Assembly: GCA_028689025.1 (NCBI GenBank)
Contig: JAQTXA010000008.1
Coordinates: 42,796-106,795, forward strand
Origin: Aliarcobacter sp.
Lineage (GTDB): Bacteria; Campylobacterota; Campylobacteria; Campylobacterales; Arcobacteraceae
Direction of reading: 5' to 3'
DNA length: 64,000 nucleotides
Shown here: piece after piece, positions 47,373-56,595 of the stretch
How the letters are laid out: every line of letters starts with the position of its first letter
Numbering within the stretch: position 1 is the stretch's first letter
Made by a program: the position numbers and the translations under genes
Notes under the pieces: model-generated
What the model was told of the DNA's origin: nothing
Databases searched by the model: none
What the model saw: the letters and a program-made list of their open reading frames with translations, nothing else

Positions 47373-48652
47373 TAGAATTCCTGTGTTAATTTTTTTTGTT
47401 TATTTTCAATTAATTGTTCAATTGATTTTTCAAATCTATCTAGACCTTCAATTAAAAGTTTTTCATCAATTAAAAGTGGCGGTAAAAATTTAACTACTTG
47501 TCCTTGTGAACCACAAGTTTCAATAATTAATTGATTATTAAATGCATAAGAAGATAATTCTCCCGCAACTGTTGGATCATTTTTTATCTCAAATCCAAAA
47601 ACTAAACCTCTTCCTCTAACTTCAATATCAAAAGTATCAGAATATTTATTTGCAATTTCTTCAAGTCTATTTCTTAGAATTTTTTCTTTATATTTAACAA
47701 CATTAGTTAAATCATCGTTTTGCCAATATTTTTCTAAACTAACTCTTGAAGCAACAAATGCTAAATTATTTCCTCTAAATGTTCCTGTATGTTCTCCTGG
47801 TTTCCATTGGTCTAAATCTGATTTAAATAACAATAAAGCCATAGGCAATCCACCACCAATTGATTTTGATAAAACAACCATATCTGGATTTATTCCTGCA
47901 AATTCAAAAGAGAAGAACTCTGCTGTTCTTCCGTTTCCAACTTGAATATCATCAATTATTAATAAAATATCAAATTCTTTACAAATAGTTTCTAACTCTT
48001 TTAGCCATTTAGCACTTGATACATTTATTCCACCTTCTCCCTGAATAGTTTCAACAATAATTGCAGCTGGTAAATCAACACCACTACTTCCATCCATTAA
48101 AAATTTTCTAAGATATTCAAGGGTATTGAAATCTCCAAAATAACCATCAAAAGGCATAAATGTAGCATTTGTTCTACTAATATAACTCTCATCTCTATAT
48201 TCATTATTTCCAGTTACTGCTAAAGAACCTTGTGAAAGTCCATGATAACCATTTGTAAAAGCAATAACATTACTTCTTTTTTTAACTAATCTTGCTAGTT
48301 TTAGTGCTGTTTCAACAGCGTTAGTTCCAGTAGGTCCAGTAAATTGTAGTTTGTACTCTAAATTCCTTGGTTTTAAAATAAGATCTTGAAAAGTTCTAAT
48401 AAACTCTTTTTTAGCAGTAGTTGCCATATCTAGACCATGGACTATTCCATCTTGTTGTAAGTATTCAATTAATGCTTTTGAAATATGTTCATTATTATGT
48501 CCATAATTTAGTGTTCCAGCACCTGCAAAAAAATCTATATATTCAACATCTTGTTCATCAGTTAATATTGCACCTTTGGCTTTTTTAAAAATAGTAGGAA
48601 AGCTTCTAATATATCCTCTTACCTCTGATTCTAAATCTTCGAAAATTCTCAT
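47372..48652 (-). CDS. ectB: Diaminobutyrate-2-oxoglutarate transaminase
   Basis: A 426-residue class III aminotransferase. The PLP lysine is in MVVLSKSIGGGLPMAL, preceded by ILLIIDDIQVGNGRTAEFFSFE. LNYGHNNEHISKALIEYLQ and GEHTGTFRGNNLAF are typical EctB segments. It makes 2,4-diaminobutyrate from aspartate semialdehyde and glutamate. It overlaps ectA and ectC by one base each. Confidence 0.97.
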   Translation of the reverse strand: MRIFEDLESEVRGYIRSFPTIFKKAKGAILTDEQDVEYIDFFAGAGTLNYGHNNEHISKALIEYLQQDGIVHGLDMATTAKKEFIRTFQDLILKPRNLEYKLQFTGPTGTNAVETALKLARLVKKRSNVIAFTNGYHGLSQGSLAVTGNNEYRDESYISRTNATFMPFDGYFGDFNTLEYLRKFLMDGSSGVDLPAAIIVETIQGEGGINVSSAKWLKELETICKEFDILLIIDDIQVGNGRTAEFFSFEFAGINPDMVVLSKSIGGGLPMALLLFKSDLDQWKPGEHTGTFRGNNLAFVASRVSLEKYWQNDDLTNVVKYKEKILRNRLEEIANKYSDTFDIEVRGRGLVFGFEIKNDPTVAGELSSYAFNNQLIIETCGSQGQVVKFLPPLLIDEKLLIEGLDRFEKSIEQLIENKQKKLTQEF

Positions 48653-49155
48653 TATTTATCCTTTTTATTTATTGAGCCAATTACATACATTGGTTCATCT
48701 TCATGTGAGTTTGTGAAATCTTTCATTTTAAGAAATTTATGTTTTTTTATTTTTGTGTTTAGTTCACTCGCAACTTTTTCAAAAACTCTAATTGATGATT
48801 GGTTACTTGGTGAAACTGTAGTTTTTATGAAATTGATTTTTTTGATTGATTTTCGATTTACTATTTTTAAAATCATTCTTTGAGCCAATCCTAAACCTCT
48901 ATATTTTTCGTCAACAGCAACTTGCCATATAAATAAAGAGTTTTCATTTGGAATTAAATAGCCAGATACAAAGCCTATAACTTTGTCTTTTTTAGTTTCA
49001 TCAAGAGCTACACAACAAAATTCATTAAAATGAATAGTTTGCAAATAGTATAAATATTCAGAATTAACATCTAATATTTTTGTATCTTTTACTAATTTTA
49101 TTATCTCTTTAGTTTGAGATTTTTTAGGTTTACTAAATTTTATCTTTCTGGACAA
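48652..49155 (-). CDS. ectA: Diaminobutyrate acetyltransferase
   Basis: A 167-residue GNAT acetyltransferase. It shows the CoA-binding stretch WQVAVDEKYRGLGLAQRMIL (R/Q-x-x-G-x-G/A pattern), YLIPNENSLFIWQ and TTVSPSNQSSIRVFEK, typical of EctA. It acetylates diaminobutyrate at the gamma nitrogen. The start is TTG at 49155, with AAAAGGAG about 6 bases upstream. It is the first gene of ectABCD, downstream of a region with two palindromes. Confidence 0.95.
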   Translation of the reverse strand: MSRKIKFSKPKKSQTKEIIKLVKDTKILDVNSEYLYYLQTIHFNEFCCVALDETKKDKVIGFVSGYLIPNENSLFIWQVAVDEKYRGLGLAQRMILKIVNRKSIKKINFIKTTVSPSNQSSIRVFEKVASELNTKIKKHKFLKMKDFTNSHEDEPMYVIGSINKKDK

Positions 49156-49178
49156 AATATCTCCTTTTCTAATATATC

Positions 49179-49215
49179 TGTAATTATTTTACATAAATAA
49201 TGTAAAATAATTACA
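49179..49215. promoter_or_regulatory. Perfect 16-bp-arm palindrome upstream of ectA (candidate operator)
   Basis: TGTAATTATTTTACAT (49179-49194), spacer AAATA, ATGTAAAATAATTACA (49200-49215). It begins 24 bp upstream of the ectA start in the 181-bp region shared with a divergent MerR-type gene. No T-tract or upstream gene makes it a terminator, so an operator is more likely. Confidence 0.6.
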
Positions 49216-49270
49216 TAAAATGTGTTTTAGAATATCAATAAAAAACAAAAATATAACTTAAATAGGTAAA

Positions 49271-49296
49271 TAAATTACACAAATTATTGTAATTTA
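49271..49296. promoter_or_regulatory. Second palindrome in the ectA/merR region
   Basis: TAAATTACA (49271-49279) and TGTAATTTA (49288-49296) are perfect inverted copies around an 8-bp spacer. They share the TGTAATT/AATTACA half-site with the larger palindrome at 49179. It lies 41 bp before the regulator start, where it could serve autoregulation. Confidence 0.5.
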
Positions 49297-49336
49297 AACA
49301 ATAAAATTGTAAAATAAATATAAAAAAGGATAGAAA

Positions 49337-49678
49337 TTGCCATTGATTGACAATACTAAAGATATATTGCCACTAAGTAGTATTGCAGAATTATTAAATT
49401 CTAAAATAAGAACTTTAAAAATGTATGAAGAGAAAAACTTATTACCTTTAAAAGAAGGAAAAACAAAAAAACTTTATTCTATTGATGATGTTAAAAAAAT
49501 TTCTTATGTACACTATTTAGCTAGTGTAAAAAAGATAAATGCAAATGGTATTAAATATATATTAGAAATGATTCAACAAAATATGGATGAAAAAACTAGA
49601 ACAGAATTTTTAAATATTGTTGAAACAAAAATGAAAGAATTATCAGAATCAGAATATAAGGATATAGAGAGTATTTAA
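49337..49678 (+). CDS. MerR-family transcriptional regulator (candidate ectoine regulator)
   Basis: A 113-residue protein with an N-terminal MerR HTH (SIAELLNSKIRTLKMYEEKNLLPLKEGKTKKLYSIDDVKK in shortened form: IRTLKMYEEKNLLPL and KLYSIDDVKK) and a C-terminal helix for dimerisation. There is no cysteine-rich metal-binding tail. The start is TTG at 49337 with AAAAAGGA six bases upstream. It is divergent from ectABCD, with palindromes in between; known ectoine regulators (EctR) are MarR-type, so this would be a different kind. The next gene starts right after its stop. Confidence 0.8.
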   Translation: MPLIDNTKDILPLSSIAELLNSKIRTLKMYEEKNLLPLKEGKTKKLYSIDDVKKISYVHYLASVKKINANGIKYILEMIQQNMDEKTRTEFLNIVETKMKELSESEYKDIESI

Positions 49679-50425
49679 ATGAAAATCTTAATATTATTTG
49701 GATTATTCTTTTCTACTTCTTTTTTATATGCAGATATAAATAAAGAAAGTAATACTATCTCATTAGAAAAATTTCTAGCTAGAAAAAGTAGTAAATTAAA
49801 TTATAATAATCCAACTAAATCAAAACAAAATGTTGTTTCAAACTACTCAATAAATGATTATAATCACAATATAAATTCTAGAAATAAAATACATACTAAA
49901 AGTAAAAATTATAAAATTTCAAAAAGAAATCTAAACTTAATAATTAATACAAATAAAAATATTTCTAATAAATCAATCTTTAAAAAAGACACCATGAACT
50001 TAATCTTAGAATCACAATTTAGACTTTTTGATTATTTAAATTTAAAAAGTAAAACAGGATTTAAATTAAATACAAATACTGATTATATAGTAGGATTCGA
50101 TTATAATAAAGTTTGGAAGAATATTTATAATATCGACTACATTATAGGACAAAGTGTTATGGAGTCTTTAACAAATAAATTAGATTTAAAACATTTTATT
50201 AAATTAGATAAAAAACTAAATGAATATTATTCTATACATAATTATTATGAATATAATCTTGAGGTAAAAAATGAAAATGTAGTTAATATGCATTCATATA
50301 TTTCTCTAAAACAAAAATTAAATAGTGATGAATTATTAGTTTATAAGGTAGTTCTAAATAATAATGATGAAAATACCTCTTATGGAATAAATATTAGATA
50401 TAAACTTACAAATATTGTTTTATAG
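49679..50425 (+). CDS. Secreted protein of unknown function, possibly a beta-barrel
   Basis: A 248-residue protein with a signal peptide (ILILFGLFFSTSFLYA). An Asn/Lys/Ser-rich linker (about residues 20-95) precedes a region of alternating strands (NLILESQFRLFDYLNLKSKT, YGINIRYKLTNIVL) that could form a small outer membrane barrel. No family recognised. It begins directly after the MerR stop, so it is co-transcribed with the regulator. Confidence 0.65.
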   Translation: MKILILFGLFFSTSFLYADINKESNTISLEKFLARKSSKLNYNNPTKSKQNVVSNYSINDYNHNINSRNKIHTKSKNYKISKRNLNLIINTNKNISNKSIFKKDTMNLILESQFRLFDYLNLKSKTGFKLNTNTDYIVGFDYNKVWKNIYNIDYIIGQSVMESLTNKLDLKHFIKLDKKLNEYYSIHNYYEYNLEVKNENVVNMHSYISLKQKLNSDELLVYKVVLNNNDENTSYGINIRYKLTNIVL

Positions 50426-50529
50426 ATTTATAGAGTTAATTTATCATTTTGTTTTGAAATATTACTCCATCTTATTTTATATTATAATATCTTCCTCAAA
50501 ATCAATTAACAAAAAGGTATAAAACTATT

Positions 50530-51174
50530 ATGATAGATTTTCTAAAAAAAGATAGTTTGAAATTAATTTTGATAAACATTTTAGGATTATATTTATTTGC
50601 TAAAATGACAGAAGATGTATTAAATAGTGAATTAATTACTAAAATTGATTTATGGGTTTATGAACATATTACAAATTTATATAGCCCTACTTTTAGCAAA
50701 ATTATAGTTTTTATCTCTTGGCTAAATAATTTATCTCAAATAATATTTATATCTATTCTATTTTTAGTTTATTTATTTTATAAAAAAATGTATCCACAAA
50801 TAATCTTTTTTACAATATCAATGTTAGGAAGCGGTTTATTATTTGCATTAATTAAAGAGATAGTTAAAAGAGAGCGACCTCTTTCAAATATAATAGAAAT
50901 TGGTGGTTATTCCTTTCCTTCAGGACATGCTACACTTTCTACTACTTTAACTTTTTGTATATACTTAATCTTTAAAGATAAAGTAAAATATAAAAAAAGT
51001 TTTGTTCTTATTCTTATATCTTATCCTTTAGTTATCTCATTTTCTAGAGTATATTTACATGTACACTATTTAAGTGATGTAATTGCTGGTATTGGGCTTG
51101 GTTTAGTGTGGGTTAGTTTAATATATTTAATTTTTATATTTAAAAACAAGGAAAAAAATGAAACCAAAATATAG
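50530..51174 (+). CDS. PAP2-type membrane phosphatase
   Basis: A 214-residue integral membrane protein with about six membrane segments. The three phosphatase motifs are complete: KEIVKRERP, PSGHAT and SRVYLHVHYLSDV. Such enzymes dephosphorylate phosphatidate, phosphatidylglycerophosphate or undecaprenyl pyrophosphate. It overlaps the diacylglycerol kinase gene by 17 bp, suggesting a paired lipid phosphate cycle. Confidence 0.9.
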   Translation: MIDFLKKDSLKLILINILGLYLFAKMTEDVLNSELITKIDLWVYEHITNLYSPTFSKIIVFISWLNNLSQIIFISILFLVYLFYKKMYPQIIFFTISMLGSGLLFALIKEIVKRERPLSNIIEIGGYSFPSGHATLSTTLTFCIYLIFKDKVKYKKSFVLILISYPLVISFSRVYLHVHYLSDVIAGIGLGLVWVSLIYLIFIFKNKEKNETKI

Positions 51175-51511
51175 TCTTAAAAATAATTTTAAATACTCAA
51201 TTGATGGTTTAAAAGAGTTACTAAAAGAGAGAGCTTTTAAGATAGAAATATCATTTTTTATAATTTTTACAATAATCTTGTTTTTATTGCCCTATCCACT
51301 TTGGAGTAAAATATTTTTATTTGCTTCTTTATTTTTACCAATAATTGCAGAAGCTTTTAATACAAGTATGGAAAAAGTTGTTGATTTGGTAAATGAGGAT
51401 TATCATATTTTAGCAAAACATGCAAAAGATATATCTGCCTTTGCCGTTCTTCTTAGCATAATAATTACATTTTTAATTTGGCTTGGTTTTATAGTTTATT
51501 TTTGGGAATAA
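51158..51511 (+). CDS. dgkA: Diacylglycerol kinase (DgkA)
   Basis: A 117-residue small membrane kinase with three helices. The conserved EAFNTSMEKVVDLV segment and AKDISAFAVLLSIII match the active site of prokaryotic DgkA. It phosphorylates diacylglycerol (or undecaprenol) with ATP in the inner membrane. It starts inside the PAP2 gene and ends only 3 bp from the convergent porin gene. Confidence 0.93.
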   Translation: MKPKYSLKNNFKYSIDGLKELLKERAFKIEISFFIIFTIILFLLPYPLWSKIFLFASLFLPIIAEAFNTSMEKVVDLVNEDYHILAKHAKDISAFAVLLSIIITFLIWLGFIVYFWE

Positions 51512-51514
51512 CTA

Positions 51515-52819
51515 TTAAAAGTTATAATTTATATATGCACGAAAATTATCACTATCTTCTGTGATAATATCAATATTTTTTGCAATAGAATACTGAATAG
51601 TTAAATTAAGATTTTTATTTACAATAGTATTTAAATAAATATATTTTTCTCTTGTATCTAAACTTCTATTTGATAAACCATTATTTGCACCTATATCATA
51701 GTAAATTGATGAAATTAGAAAAACACTTTTTTTACTAAAAATATCAAAATTCACCCCTGCTAAAAACTCTTTTGAAATAGTATCGGCAATAAAAGAGTGT
51801 CCAGTTTGAGGTCCTATTATCCAACCTAGTTTATTTGAAAATGGTGATATAAAAGTTCCATTTAAAACACTATCTTTATCACTTGAAGATGAAGCATACT
51901 TAAAAGTAGTAAAAACATCTTTATATCTAAATCTTAAAGATGATTGATACATACTTGCATCTATTTTTTTATGGTTATAATCATAAGAGTAGTAATTCTC
52001 ACCCACATCAACTTGTTTGATATACCCTATTCTTGGAGTAATATTAAAATCTCCATATACTAAATTTAGTTTACTTGATATATCAAAAGTATCAAAAAAA
52101 TCATCTACATATAGATTTTGAATATTTATATTGTTATTTAAATCACCATAGGTAATATCACTTACAATTGCTCCATTTATATCATAATCTTTATTTGAAA
52201 TATGTTCAGAAACAGAAACAAATTCACCAACTTTATAACCTTTTCCATATCCCATAACACCATAATTGTGATTAAAAGGAACATTATTAGCAACAGTTGA
52301 AGAAGCCACTTTATCAAAATAGAAAGAGTTTATTTTAAATAAATCTTTTTTGTAATCTAAATAAATTCCTTCATATTGATTTGTAGTTACTCTTTTATTT
52401 AAATTAACAAGCTCATTGTTATATTTTTGTCTTCCAATTTTCAGATTTACATCATCAAATTGTTTTGATAAATAGATATTTGATAGATAAAAAAAATCTT
52501 TTCTATCATTGTCAAAATATGGAGCATTTATTTTTTCATCATCTTTTGAACGATTTTGTATGCTAGTAGTTCCACTACCTTGTAATACAAACTCTAAATC
52601 ATCTGATTTAGCACTAATGCCCACATCTCCACCAAATACACTACTTGAATAGTTTAAAGACTCTTTTTGTTTAACAATTTTTCCAAGAGATGAATAGTTT
52701 TTGTCATTTTCATCAAAAAATATAGCTAAATCAACTTTTGGCAAAATTGAAAAACTTTCACTTGCTTCTAGAGATGTTAAAGATATTAATAAAAGAATAT
52801 TTTTTTTTATTTTAAACAA
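51515..52819 (-). CDS. OprD-family outer membrane porin
   Basis: A 434-residue protein using TTG at 52819 with AGGA upstream; this start gives a signal peptide (KKNILLLISLTSLEA), while the frame 16 codons longer does not. Typical OprD segments include GGDVGISAKSDDLEFVLQGS, VNLKIGRQKYNNELVN and EYEGIYLDYKK-like NQYEGIYLDYKKD; the barrel ends in FRAYINYNF. The Campylobacterota OprD group takes up small anions, amino acids or other solutes. The substrate is unknown. Confidence 0.85.
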   Translation of the reverse strand: MFKIKKNILLLISLTSLEASESFSILPKVDLAIFFDENDKNYSSLGKIVKQKESLNYSSSVFGGDVGISAKSDDLEFVLQGSGTTSIQNRSKDDEKINAPYFDNDRKDFFYLSNIYLSKQFDDVNLKIGRQKYNNELVNLNKRVTTNQYEGIYLDYKKDLFKINSFYFDKVASSTVANNVPFNHNYGVMGYGKGYKVGEFVSVSEHISNKDYDINGAIVSDITYGDLNNNINIQNLYVDDFFDTFDISSKLNLVYGDFNITPRIGYIKQVDVGENYYSYDYNHKKIDASMYQSSLRFRYKDVFTTFKYASSSSDKDSVLNGTFISPFSNKLGWIIGPQTGHSFIADTISKEFLAGVNFDIFSKKSVFLISSIYYDIGANNGLSNRSLDTREKYIYLNTIVNKNLNLTIQYSIAKNIDIITEDSDNFRAYINYNF

Positions 52820-52899
52820 TTTAATCCTATATTTTAAATTATAGTTGCAATATAGCACTATTGTCATTATTTCTTATACTTATTTGTTTATTTAGTCTA

Positions 52900-53247
52900 T
52901 TATTTATCAAAATCCGAACAATAATAAATACTAAAAAACAGTCCCTCTTTTCTATTTATAAAAGCATTTTCATTTTTATTATATGTATAAGATAACTCTT
53001 TTGAAACTAATCTATCTTTACAAACAATAATTTTCCCATTTGAGAAATCTTTTATTAGATTATCGTTAAAGTTTCTAATCCAAAATATCAATCCTATTAG
53101 TACTAGAACAAAAAGAATAAAACCTATTAGAAAAAAACTATTTTTCTTTTTAGGTTTCTTACTATTATTAGATTTATTTGTAGGATTATTACTCTTTTTT
53201 TTATTAGGTAAAATATTTGCATCAATTTGAAAAGTTTTATTTCCCAA
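52900..53247 (-). CDS. Small single-pass membrane protein
   Basis: A 115-residue protein. The N-terminal cytoplasmic part is Lys/Asn/Ser-rich (NKKKSNNPTNKSNNSKKPKK); a membrane helix (SFFLIGFILFVLVLIGLIFW, about residues 37-57) leads to a small periplasmic domain with two cysteines (IIVCKD, YYCSDF). No family recognised. It lies between the GGDEF gene and the porin on the same strand. Confidence 0.65.
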   Translation of the reverse strand: MGNKTFQIDANILPNKKKSNNPTNKSNNSKKPKKKNSFFLIGFILFVLVLIGLIFWIRNFNDNLIKDFSNGKIIVCKDRLVSKELSYTYNKNENAFINRKEGLFFSIYYCSDFDK

Positions 53248-53283
53248 TCATATCTCTTTTAGAACTATTGTATTAATTATTGT

Positions 53284-55122
53284 TTATTTAAAAATAACAG
53301 ATTTATTTCTACCGCTATTTTTTGCTTCATAAAGGGCTGTATCTGCTTTTTTGATTAAAGATTCAACGGTATCATTATCTTCAAATGTTGATATACCTAA
53401 ACTTATTGTTTTATATCCAACTTCTTCAAATTTAAAACTTTCAATTGCAATTCTAATTTTTTCTGCTAATCGGAGAGCTGATTCAGCTGTGGTTTGGGGA
53501 CAAATAATAATAAACTCTTCTCCTCCAAATCTTCCTTTAATATCAGATTTTCTACTATTCTCCATCATAAGTTTTGCAGTTTGTATTAAAACCATATCTC
53601 CTGTTTGATGTCCATAAGTATCATTTACTTTTTTAAAATAATCAATATCTATCATAATCACTGATAATCCATCATAAGGATTTCTTTTGTGTGTTTCAAC
53701 TTCTATATTAATAAATTCATCAATCATTCGTCTGTTATACAGTCCAGTTAATTTATCTATTGAAGCTAGCTCTTCAAGTTGTTTTTTTGCAGTAATATCT
53801 ACACCTAAAGTTACAAAAGTTTCTATCTCATTATCTTCATTGAGTGTTGGAATAATACGTTGTTCAAGCCAATAAGCTTCCCCATCTTTTCTTTTATTTT
53901 TAATCTCACTATTCCATGTTTTTCCATTTAAAATAGAATCCCACAACTCTTTGAAAAAGTTTTTTTCTTTATCTGGATAGTTTATTATATTCATCTTTTG
54001 TCCAATAAGTTCATCTTTTGAATAACCAGAAGATTCAACAAATGCGCTACTTACACTAATAATTGTGCTGTCTTTTTTTGTAGTTGCTGTTATTATATAT
54101 TTATCTATTATTGAAGCAAATTCATTTAATTTATCATGGGCTTTTAATAGTGCATTTTGAAGTTTTATTGGACCTTTTGCAATATAAATGGCAAGTATAA
54201 AACTTAAAATAATTGTCAGAAGAAAAACGATAACTGCTGTTTTTATTTTTGCATCTATTAAACTTTTTTCATATTCACCTTTTGTTTTTAAAACAAAAAT
54301 AGCATTGTCATTACTAAAAATATTCCCAAGAGGAAAACTATAAATACCTTCTGCATCTAAGCCATTTGGAAAATCTTCTTTTAAATCTCTTTTTATCTCT
54401 TTATATTTATTAAATGAAAAATGATCATTTGGATGTAAAATATAGTTATTATCTTTATCTATTATAAAATGCTCGAATGCAGAAGACTTACCAATAGAAG
54501 TTAATAAATCATCTGCAAGTAGATTAATAATAACCATACCAATAAAATCACTATTTTCAAAAAGAGGCATTGCTATTCTTATAGTTGGTTTGTGTGGAAT
54601 TTCTACTTTTCCATTTTCTATATTTAAATCAAGTTTTGAATGCCATATTGTTTGTTTTGTCATTTTTGAGACTTCTTGAAAATAATCCCTAGAACTTTTA
54701 TCTTGAAGTTTTTCTTTTCCTACAAGAAATGCTTGACCATTTTCTTTATTTCTATCAACTCTAATAATCTCTTTTCCATCTTTTGAAAGAAGTCTTGCTT
54801 GCATAATTTTATCTTGTGAACTTGTAATTGCTAAAAAAATCTGTTCAAGTTCCTTTTCTTTATGGGAGTTGTTTGTACACATAAATTCTAAAATAGTCTC
54901 ATTATTGGCAAGTGATAGAACAACATCATTCATATTTTTAAGGGCTGGTTTTAATATTGTCTCTATTTTTATTTCAAATATTTCTTGCGCTTTTTTATTT
55001 GTACTTTTATGAATATCATTAATTTGAAACATATAACTAGTTATTGAACCAAAAGAAGATATAACTATTCCAAATATTATGAAATAAATTATGAAATATT
55101 TTTGAAAATTTTGTTGTGACAT
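53284..55122 (-). CDS. Diguanylate cyclase with Cache and PAS domains
   Basis: A 612-residue protein: membrane helix (about 10-30), periplasmic double-Cache domain (to about 290), second helix (VIVFLLTIILSFILAIYIAK), PAS with PAC (about 330-450) and GGDEF. The active site is GRFGGEEF, and an RKSD inhibitory site lies five residues before it, so feedback control by c-di-GMP is expected. It should make c-di-GMP in response to an extracytoplasmic ligand. It follows the HD-GYP gene by 87 bp, so synthesis and breakdown are encoded together. Confidence 0.93.
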   Translation of the reverse strand: MSQQNFQKYFIIYFIIFGIVISSFGSITSYMFQINDIHKSTNKKAQEIFEIKIETILKPALKNMNDVVLSLANNETILEFMCTNNSHKEKELEQIFLAITSSQDKIMQARLLSKDGKEIIRVDRNKENGQAFLVGKEKLQDKSSRDYFQEVSKMTKQTIWHSKLDLNIENGKVEIPHKPTIRIAMPLFENSDFIGMVIINLLADDLLTSIGKSSAFEHFIIDKDNNYILHPNDHFSFNKYKEIKRDLKEDFPNGLDAEGIYSFPLGNIFSNDNAIFVLKTKGEYEKSLIDAKIKTAVIVFLLTIILSFILAIYIAKGPIKLQNALLKAHDKLNEFASIIDKYIITATTKKDSTIISVSSAFVESSGYSKDELIGQKMNIINYPDKEKNFFKELWDSILNGKTWNSEIKNKRKDGEAYWLEQRIIPTLNEDNEIETFVTLGVDITAKKQLEELASIDKLTGLYNRRMIDEFINIEVETHKRNPYDGLSVIMIDIDYFKKVNDTYGHQTGDMVLIQTAKLMMENSRKSDIKGRFGGEEFIIICPQTTAESALRLAEKIRIAIESFKFEEVGYKTISLGISTFEDNDTVESLIKKADTALYEAKNSGRNKSVIFK

Positions 55123-55209
55123 TTACAGACCTTATAATATGAGTTTATATGATTTTATTTTTAATGAATTTACGATTATACAATTTTTCAATGAAATATC
55201 AACGAATTC

Positions 55210-56595
55210 TTAGACATCAATAAATTTCTCTCTTATTGATAAAAACTCATCTAAATATTTAAAAAATATATCAACAAGCTCTGGGTCAAATTGTTTTGCT
55301 TTTTCTTGTTTAAAATATTCAAAAATATCTTCATCGCACCAGGCATCTTTATAACATCTTTGGCTACCCAAGGCATCAAATACATCGGCAATTGCTGTGA
55401 TTCGTCCTTGAATAGAAATCTCATCACCTTTTAAATACTTTGGATACCCTTTCCCATCCCATCTTTCATGATGTTCTAGTGCAATTATTGCTGCTGTTTT
55501 TAAAAGTGGTCTATTTGAGTGATTTAGCATTGTATATCCAAGTTCAGCGTGGGTTCGCATGATTTTAAACTCTTCATTATCTAATTTTGCTGGTTTATGT
55601 AAAATATTATCAGGAATTGCAATTTTCCCAATATCATGCATTGGTGAAGCATCAACTAAAAGTTCTATCTCTTCATCACTTAAATTAGAATATTTTGCAA
55701 ATATTCTTGAGTATTCCGCAACTCTTTTTACATGATTTCCTGTCTCTTTACTTCTTGTCTCTCCAATAGCACCCATTGTAAATACTACCTCTTTTTGGGT
55801 TTCGACAATTTCATGTTTTAGGTTATAAAGATCTGTTATATCATGTCGTACACTTATATACTCTTTAATATTTCCATCCAAATCTAGAATTGGCATTACT
55901 ATTGCAAAAACAACATAATAACTACCATCTTTTTTTCTATTTTTTACTTCACCTCTCCAAATTTTCTTATTTTGAATAGTATGCCACATATCTTTATATA
56001 CACTATTTGGTACATCTGGATGTCTTACTATATTTTGTGATTTACCTATAAGTTCTTCTTTTGTATATCCTGATGTTTTAGCAAACTCATCATTGGCATA
56101 AATTATTCTTCCTATTAAATCTGTTTTTGAAACTAAAGAACTCTCATCAACTACTTGTTTATATTGATTTAGAAGTATTATATTCTCTTCTAATGAGTGT
56201 TCTAATGTTATTTTTTGCTGAGATAATAAAAGGTGAGTATTTATTCTTGATAATACTTCTCTTGCTTTAAAAGGTTTGGTAATATAATCTACACCGCCAA
56301 CTTCATAAGCTTTTTCTATTGAATCCTCATCTGTTTTTGCTGTTATAAATATTATTGGAATATCTTTTGTTTTTGGATTCTCTTTTAATCTTTCACACAA
56401 TTCATAACCATCAATTAAAGGCATCATAATATCTAATAAAATCAAATCAATATGTTCTTCATTTATAATTTCAAGGGCATCATAACCATTTAATGAAGCT
56501 AAAATATCATATTTATCATCCAATAATTCCATTAAGACATGAATATTTGTATCTGTATCATCAACAATTAAAATTGTTTTTTGCGTATTCGTCAT
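55210..56595 (-). CDS. Response regulator with PAS and HD-GYP phosphodiesterase domains
   Basis: A 461-residue protein. The receiver (residues 1-125) has DLILLDIMMPLIDG as phospho-acceptor and TKPFKARE. A PAS domain is at about 145-265. The HD-GYP domain follows, with SPMHDIGKIAIPD, HHERWDGKGYPKYLKGDEIS and ADVFDALGSQR. HD-GYP enzymes hydrolyse c-di-GMP. Its start overlaps the kinase stop (ATGA), so the upstream hybrid kinase very likely phosphorylates it. Confidence 0.93.
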   Translation of the reverse strand: MTNTQKTILIVDDTDTNIHVLMELLDDKYDILASLNGYDALEIINEEHIDLILLDIMMPLIDGYELCERLKENPKTKDIPIIFITAKTDEDSIEKAYEVGGVDYITKPFKAREVLSRINTHLLLSQQKITLEHSLEENIILLNQYKQVVDESSLVSKTDLIGRIIYANDEFAKTSGYTKEELIGKSQNIVRHPDVPNSVYKDMWHTIQNKKIWRGEVKNRKKDGSYYVVFAIVMPILDLDGNIKEYISVRHDITDLYNLKHEIVETQKEVVFTMGAIGETRSKETGNHVKRVAEYSRIFAKYSNLSDEEIELLVDASPMHDIGKIAIPDNILHKPAKLDNEEFKIMRTHAELGYTMLNHSNRPLLKTAAIIALEHHERWDGKGYPKYLKGDEISIQGRITAIADVFDALGSQRCYKDAWCDEDIFEYFKQEKAKQFDPELVDIFFKYLDEFLSIREKFIDV

